Shown here: one piece after another, positions 15,153-18,218 of the stretch | Layout: the number at the start of each line of letters is the position of its first letter | How positions within the stretch are numbered: position 1 is the first letter of the stretch | Source of the DNA: Lentisphaeraceae bacterium | GTDB lineage: Bacteria > Verrucomicrobiota > Kiritimatiellia > RFP12 > UBA1067 | Direction: 5' to 3' | Assembly (NCBI GenBank): GCA_004551905.1 | Contig: SFPL01000094.1 | Coordinates: 1-18,218, forward strand | Length of the DNA: 18,218 nt | Made by a program: the position numbers and the translations under genes | The notes under the pieces: generated by a model | Told to the model about the DNA's origin: nothing | The model's database searches: none | What the model saw: only the letters and a program-made list of their open reading frames with translations

Positions 15153-15590
15153 TCAGGCTCCTTTCCCGTCGTTCGCGTCCCTGATCTCGCGCACGATCCG
15201 CTTCGCCTTCTCTGGCGTGAGCGAGCCGTAGGCGACGCCGTTGATCATCATCACCGGCGAAAGCGAGCAGCAGCCGAGGCAGGCGACGAACTCGAGGGTG
15301 AAGAGCCCGTCCGCCGAGGTCTCGCCGTCGCCGATGCCCAGCTCCTCCTTCAGCGCGGCGGCAATGCCGTCCGCCGAGTTGACGTGGCACGCCGTCCCCT
15401 TGCAGAGGAGGATGAGGTTCTTGCCCGGCTTGGAGAGCCGGAACTGGGAGTAGAACGTCGCCACCCCGGTCACCTTGGCCGGGGAGACGCCCTTCTCCGC
15501 CGCAATGCGGTAGATCTCGTCCTTCGGGATGTACCCGTTCTTCGCCTGCACTTCCTGCAGCATCGACACTATCGATTCGTTTTCGTTCAT
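15153..15590 (-). CDS. NuoE/HydC-like [2Fe-2S] subunit
   Basis: The 145-residue thioredoxin-like ferredoxin matches the 24-kDa subunit family (NuoE, HydC). Its cluster ligands are Cys63 and Cys68 (CKGTAC) and Cys104 and Cys108 (CLGCC), the expected C-x4-C and C-x3-C spacing. The helical N-terminus with GVATFYSQF (42-50) is typical. It passes electrons to or from the NuoF-like partner. AGGA 5 nt before the ATG at 15590 sets the start. It begins 17 nt after the acyltransferase gene and ends 2 nt before the NuoF-like gene, so the three are surely co-translated from one mRNA. Confidence 0.94.
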   Translation of the reverse strand: MNENESIVSMLQEVQAKNGYIPKDEIYRIAAEKGVSPAKVTGVATFYSQFRLSKPGKNLILLCKGTACHVNSADGIAAALKEELGIGDGETSADGLFTLEFVACLGCCSLSPVMMINGVAYGSLTPEKAKRIVREIRDANDGKGA

Positions 15591-15607
15591 GTTTTCCTGT
15601 CTGCCTT

Positions 15608-16426
15608 TCAGTCTTCGCGCCACCTGCGGTGGCTCCAGAGATACTGTTCCGGATACTGGCGGATCGCCTCGCCGAGCCGGTCGTTGAAGAGCTGCGTCAC
15701 GCGCCTTACGTCGTCGCCGCGGGAGAACTCGAGCGGCGTTCCGCCGACGATTCGGTAGCGATAGGGGCCGACGCGAACGAAAGAGCCGATTACCACCGGG
15801 CAGCCGCTCCTGACCGCGATCCGCGCCGCCGAGGTGACCGTCATCGCCGGACGCCCGAGGAAGTCGAGCCGCTCGCCCTTCCAGGCGTACTGGTCCATGA
15901 GCACCGTCAGCGCCGCGCGCTCCTCCTTCCACTGCCGCAGCACCGCCGGGGTGAAGCCGTGGTTCTTGTCCACCAGCGTCACCGGGCCGCGGAAGTGGTG
16001 CTTCTCGACGAACTTCTGCGCCCAGGCGCTGTTGAACTTGCGCGCAATCGCGATCATCGGGCGCGAGAAGGAGAGGATGTTGGTCGCGGCCTCCCAGACG
16101 CCGTGGTGGCCGCTCACGAGCAGGACCGGCTTCTCGGGCGTGTCAAGGAGCAGCTTCACCGCCTCCTCTGGGGCGCCGGAGAAGTCGAGGTGCTCGCGCC
16201 AGTTCTCTCGCGTCACCACCCGCGGCACGAACAGCGCCTCGGCGATGTGGCCGGCGAAGTGGCACCAGGCGACGCGCGCGATCCGCCGCGCCTCGCGGGG
16301 ATCGGAGGTGATGCCGCACTTGAGGACGTTGTCCACCGAAATCCGGCGCCGGCGGAAGAAAAACGGCCACGCGGCGGCCGCTATCGCGCCGCCGATAGAA
16401 TACGCATGCCGCTGAAGAAAGGTCAT
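15608..16426 (-). CDS. LpxL/HtrB-family lipid A acyltransferase
   Basis: The 272-residue membrane-associated acyltransferase adds secondary acyl chains during lipid A assembly. The catalytic HX4(D/E) motif is His107-Glu112 in VSGHHGVWEA. Further family features are MDQYAWKGERLDFLGRPAMT (~187-206), the AARIAVRSGCPVV helix and the terminal QYLWSHRRWR. A hydrophobic N-terminal stretch (residues 8-24) before RRRR looks like a membrane anchor. There is no ribosome site. The predicted -10 ends only 8 nt before the ATG, so the mRNA is probably leaderless. The link to the redox operon downstream appears to be cotranscription only. The exact acyl donor and position cannot be predicted. Confidence 0.88.
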   Translation of the reverse strand: MTFLQRHAYSIGGAIAAAAWPFFFRRRRISVDNVLKCGITSDPREARRIARVAWCHFAGHIAEALFVPRVVTRENWREHLDFSGAPEEAVKLLLDTPEKPVLLVSGHHGVWEAATNILSFSRPMIAIARKFNSAWAQKFVEKHHFRGPVTLVDKNHGFTPAVLRQWKEERAALTVLMDQYAWKGERLDFLGRPAMTVTSAARIAVRSGCPVVIGSFVRVGPYRYRIVGGTPLEFSRGDDVRRVTQLFNDRLGEAIRQYPEQYLWSHRRWRED

Positions 16427-16434
16427 AGATGGGT

Positions 16435-16443
16435 ATTATACCA
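16435..16443 (-). promoter_or_regulatory. Promoter of the lpxL-redox operon, apparently leaderless
   Basis: A perfect -10 TATAAT is at 16440-16435 with extended TGG at 16443-16441. The spacer between -10 and the ATG at 16426 is 8 nt (ACCCATCT), so transcription should begin at or within 2 nt of the start codon. No -35 match is evident. The run of T upstream overlaps a possible terminator of the previous gene. Confidence 0.68.
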
Positions 16444-16472
16444 AAAAATCGCTACATGCACTTGTGCATCGA
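16443..16472 (-). terminator. Weak terminator-like hairpin after the sigma-like gene
   Basis: On the minus strand, TCG-ATGCA pairs with TGCAT-(GTAG)-CGA around a CAAG loop, and six T follow directly (16448-16443). The core is a perfect 14-bp palindrome, atgcacttgtgcat (16456-16469). The stem is short and bulged and overlaps the stop codon, so the call is tentative. The palindrome could instead be an operator. Confidence 0.3.
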
Positions 16473-17027
16473 GTTGCGCATGAACTTGACCGAGCGCGAG
16501 AAGATCTGGTCCACGTTCGCCGCGCTGGAGATGTCGAGGAAGTCGCGGATCTCCTCGGACGAGAGGAAGAAGCGCGTCTTAAGCACATGGACGTAGCACC
16601 GCACCGGATCCTGGTTCCAGAGCTGGCGGAAGAACAGGAGGGTGAAACGCCACGTCTCCTTTCGGACCTGCTCGAAGTCCACCTTCGGGATCTCCATCAC
16701 CTCGCTCTCGCCGTCCTCGTCTGTGCGCGCGCCCTCGAGCGATATCTCGCCGTGCGGATTCGGTTCTGCGTTGAGGATGTAGCCGCGCACGTAGCGCCTG
16801 AGCCACCCCTCGAAGCTCCCTTCGCCGCGGTAGAGGTCGATCTTGCGGCGCCCGATCATGTCCTCGAAGAGCATCCCCATCAGGTCGCCGCGGGCAAGCG
16901 AGTACCTCTTCATCAGACCGGCGCTGCGGCCGGAGCGGGACTCCGGCTCGACGACCCGCTCCCAGACCGCCTTCCAGCCCTCGTCGGCGCCGTCGCGCAC
17001 GAGCTCGAACCATTCCTGGTCGGTCAT
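16452..17027 (-). CDS. Sigma-70-like factor (ECF-type), tentative
   Basis: The protein has 191 residues. Residues ~38-88 (SLARGDLMGMLFEDMIGR, then LYRGEGSFEGWLRRYVRGYIL) resemble sigma region 2 of small sigma factors. Residues ~130-187 (LSSEEIRDFLDISSAANVDQ, then RSVKFMRNSM) resemble a region 4 helix-turn-helix. An acidic linker lies between. It would direct RNA polymerase to special promoters. ATG 17027 overlaps the TGA of the upstream gene (ATGA), so the two are coupled. Length and layout fit an ECF-type factor but the similarity is weak and by eye. Any regulator would be expected among its two upstream cistrons. Confidence 0.55.
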   Translation of the reverse strand: MTDQEWFELVRDGADEGWKAVWERVVEPESRSGRSAGLMKRYSLARGDLMGMLFEDMIGRRKIDLYRGEGSFEGWLRRYVRGYILNAEPNPHGEISLEGARTDEDGESEVMEIPKVDFEQVRKETWRFTLLFFRQLWNQDPVRCYVHVLKTRFFLSSEEIRDFLDISSAANVDQIFSRSVKFMRNSMHKCM

Positions 17028-17341
17028 CCGAACGTCAACCCCCCGGGCACCGGCTTCTTGCCCTTGCGGTGCATCCACACCGGTATTGAGCGGACGCCGG
17101 CGATGAAGTCGGCGTAGGTGGTGGACGCGGCACCGGCCGAGACCTTCAGGCGCTGCCCGAAGACCTCCAGCACCGCGTCGGCCACCGGCTCCTCGTTGCC
17201 GTCCAGGACCTCGATCGGTAGCACCGTCTCCGCCCCCGCCCCCGGCGGGAAGTGCACCCTCGCGCTCCAGCGGTCCTCCACGGGACTGACCTCCTGGGAG
17301 ACGAAGTAGAATGCGATCTTCTTGTCGGGCGGGGTCTTCAT
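17024..17341 (-). CDS. Conserved-looking 105-residue protein, function unknown
   Basis: The protein is 105 residues, probably mostly beta-strand, with no signal peptide or membrane segment. Its end reads PVWMHRKGKKPVPGGLTFG. No family is recognised. It is sandwiched between the coiled-coil gene (13-nt gap) and the sigma-like gene (ATGA overlap). That makes it a candidate modulator of the sigma-like protein, but this rests on position only. The ribosome site is weak. Confidence 0.65.
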   Translation of the reverse strand: MKTPPDKKIAFYFVSQEVSPVEDRWSARVHFPPGAGAETVLPIEVLDGNEEPVADAVLEVFGQRLKVSAGAASTTYADFIAGVRSIPVWMHRKGKKPVPGGLTFG

Positions 17342-17354
17342 CGACGTGCCGCGC

Positions 17355-18020
17355 TCACTCGGAGACGCGGTAGGCCTTCATCATGTCGAGGCTTTCCTTG
17401 AGCGAACGCTGCTCGCGCTTCTCCATCTTCTTCATCATGTCGACGTCGACGATCTCGAAGTTGAGCTGGCCGTCCTCGATCCACACCCGGTTGGAGACCG
17501 CGAACGGATAGGGGTTTTTCTTGAAGTCCTCGTCGAGGCGCGCCTTGTACTCGGCAAGGACGCTCTTCTCGTCCTTGAACGGCTCCTCTGGCTCGAGGAC
17601 GCCGGAGATCTTGGCGAAGGCCATCGTGTCGCGGTCGACGATCATGTGGCCGGTCTCGAACTTCTCGTAGTCTCCATCGCGGATGTAAATGCCGGTGGGA
17701 AGAATGCGGCTCTTCTCGACCTTGTCGCGCAGCGAGAATCCGAAGGGATGGGCAAAGTCCATCTTACGCTGGATGCCAGCGAGATAGTCCATCACCGCCG
17801 TGCGGTCGGCATACTCCTCCTCGTAGCGCTTGGTCATACGGTCGAGCCTGCCCTTGAAATCGGCGATGATGCGATCCTTCTCGGCAATCTTCCTCTCGTA
17901 TTCCTGGGTCTGCTCCTTGGCGGCGCTCTGGGTGGACTCCAGCTTGCCGCGAAGCGAAATCGCCAAGGCCAGCGCCGCGGCCAGTGCCACCACCAGCACG
18001 GTCGAAACGAAATATTTCAT
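17355..18020 (-). CDS. Membrane-anchored coiled-coil protein, function unknown
   Basis: The protein has 221 residues. A single N-terminal membrane segment (residues 4-23) is followed by a charged coiled coil (~25-78) and a mixed C-terminal domain. That domain contains HPFGFSLRDKVEKSRILPTG and a charged Met/Lys-rich end. The start at 18020 has AGGA 5 nt upstream and lies ~45 nt below a good promoter. The open frame continues upstream but crosses the promoter, so the longer form is not expressed. It is first in the operon with the unknown 105-residue protein and the sigma-like gene. It may act as a membrane-tethered sensor or scaffold, but this is speculation. Confidence 0.75.
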   Translation of the reverse strand: MKYFVSTVLVVALAAALALAISLRGKLESTQSAAKEQTQEYERKIAEKDRIIADFKGRLDRMTKRYEEEYADRTAVMDYLAGIQRKMDFAHPFGFSLRDKVEKSRILPTGIYIRDGDYEKFETGHMIVDRDTMAFAKISGVLEPEEPFKDEKSVLAEYKARLDEDFKKNPYPFAVSNRVWIEDGQLNFEIVDVDMMKKMEKREQRSLKESLDMMKAYRVSE

Positions 18021-18071
18021 TTTCCTGCCCTTTCCCTTGGGGTTAATGTATCTTGATTTTGACTGGCGCGT

Positions 18072-18080
18072 ATTATAGCA
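18072..18080 (-). promoter_or_regulatory. Promoter of the coiled-coil/sigma-like operon (extended -10)
   Basis: A perfect -10 TATAAT lies at 18077-18072 with extended TGC at 18080-18078 and discriminator ACGC. No -35 match is seen at normal spacing. The expected start near 18065 leaves a leader of about 45 nt. Confidence 0.72.
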
Positions 18081-18174
18081 TATTATTCGCAACTGCGCCA
18101 TATCCCTCGGTCATGTTTTCCCCCGACTTTGCCAGTTGGCTGACTGACTAATCTTCAAAATGTTGCGTACCCTA

Positions 18175-18204
18175 TTGACTGAAGTGCACCATCTATGTTA
18201 TAAT
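18175..18204 (+). promoter_or_regulatory. Strong plus-strand promoter at the right edge
   Basis: -35 TTGACT (18175-18180) has 5 of 6 consensus bases. -10 TATAAT (18199-18204) is perfect and has extended TGT upstream (18196-18198). The spacer is 18 bp. It reads rightward, so it serves a gene outside the window. TGACTGA occurs at 18141-18147 and again at 18176-18182, overlapping the -35, and could be part of an operator. Confidence 0.7.
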
Positions 18205-18218
18205 AATATCGTTATCCC

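Noticed and set aside
11573..15231. Two long plus-strand frames antisense to the redox genes
   Set aside because: Composition is that of a reverse-frame shadow. The minus frames carry all the cluster and nucleotide-binding motifs.
13414..15590. Part of respiratory complex I
   Set aside because: Only NuoE- and NuoF-like subunits are present, with a HydB-type ferredoxin tail and no membrane-arm genes nearby. The GltD-like partner fits a soluble complex better.
16456..16469. Perfect palindrome as a regulator binding site
   Set aside because: It lies in the last codons of the sigma-like gene and can be explained as part of a weak terminator. A 6-bp arm palindrome is expected by chance a few times in 18 kb.

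Overview
The window is a compact, GC-rich bacterial chromosome segment. Every confident gene, including a near-complete 16S rRNA gene and a tRNA-Leu, lies on the minus strand. It therefore reads from the right edge to the left. Lineage evidence is indirect. LpxC and LpxL homologues imply a Gram-negative outer membrane with lipid A. The 16S signatures, two secreted carbohydrate-active enzymes, and the NAD(P)H/ferredoxin-type flavoprotein complex fit an anaerobic gut or sediment member of the PVC group. Kiritimatiellota is my best guess, but this is inference and no database was searched.

Layout in transcription order, right to left. (1) 18218-18021: intergenic region with a strong outward plus-strand promoter at the right edge and a minus-strand promoter. 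(2) 18020-16452: three-gene operon with a membrane-anchored coiled-coil protein, an unknown 105-residue protein, and a sigma-factor-like protein. (3) 16443-11327: promoter and operon with an LpxL-type lipid A acyltransferase whose mRNA looks leaderless. It is followed by three subunits of a cytosolic flavin/iron-sulfur oxidoreductase (NuoE-like, NuoF/HydB-like, and a [2Fe-2S]-GltD-like fusion), the composition of electron-bifurcating transhydrogenases. A short exported ORF interrupted by TGA ends the run. (4) 11226-10960: intergenic region with divergent promoters and a 14-bp tandem repeat. (5) 10959-3853: six genes in a row, namely a Lys/Glu-rich exported protein, an LpxC homologue, a UraA-type permease with an EF-hand-like extension, a short CstA, a very small KamA-family radical SAM protein, and a secreted clan GH-A-like glycosidase. 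(6) 3818-1795: tRNA-Leu(UAA) with its own promoter, then a secreted sialidase-like BNR protein 18 nt downstream. (7) 1762-1: rRNA promoter with UP element, boxA leader, 16S rRNA and the first bases of the spacer.

The genes suggest three themes: outer-membrane lipid A synthesis, fermentative redox balancing, and use of external glycans and small solutes. The most distinctive cross-window signal is a shared promoter shape. Every perfect TATAAT I found, plus the rRNA -10, has an extended -10 TGn directly upstream, and the minus-strand copies continue with AC(G/C)C. Other points worth a second look are the leaderless lpxL start and its plus-strand twin, an LpxC homologue with altered metal-site residues, the EF-hand-like UraA, the 254-residue aminomutase-like enzyme, and the Stn/Bfu-like oxidoreductase locus.
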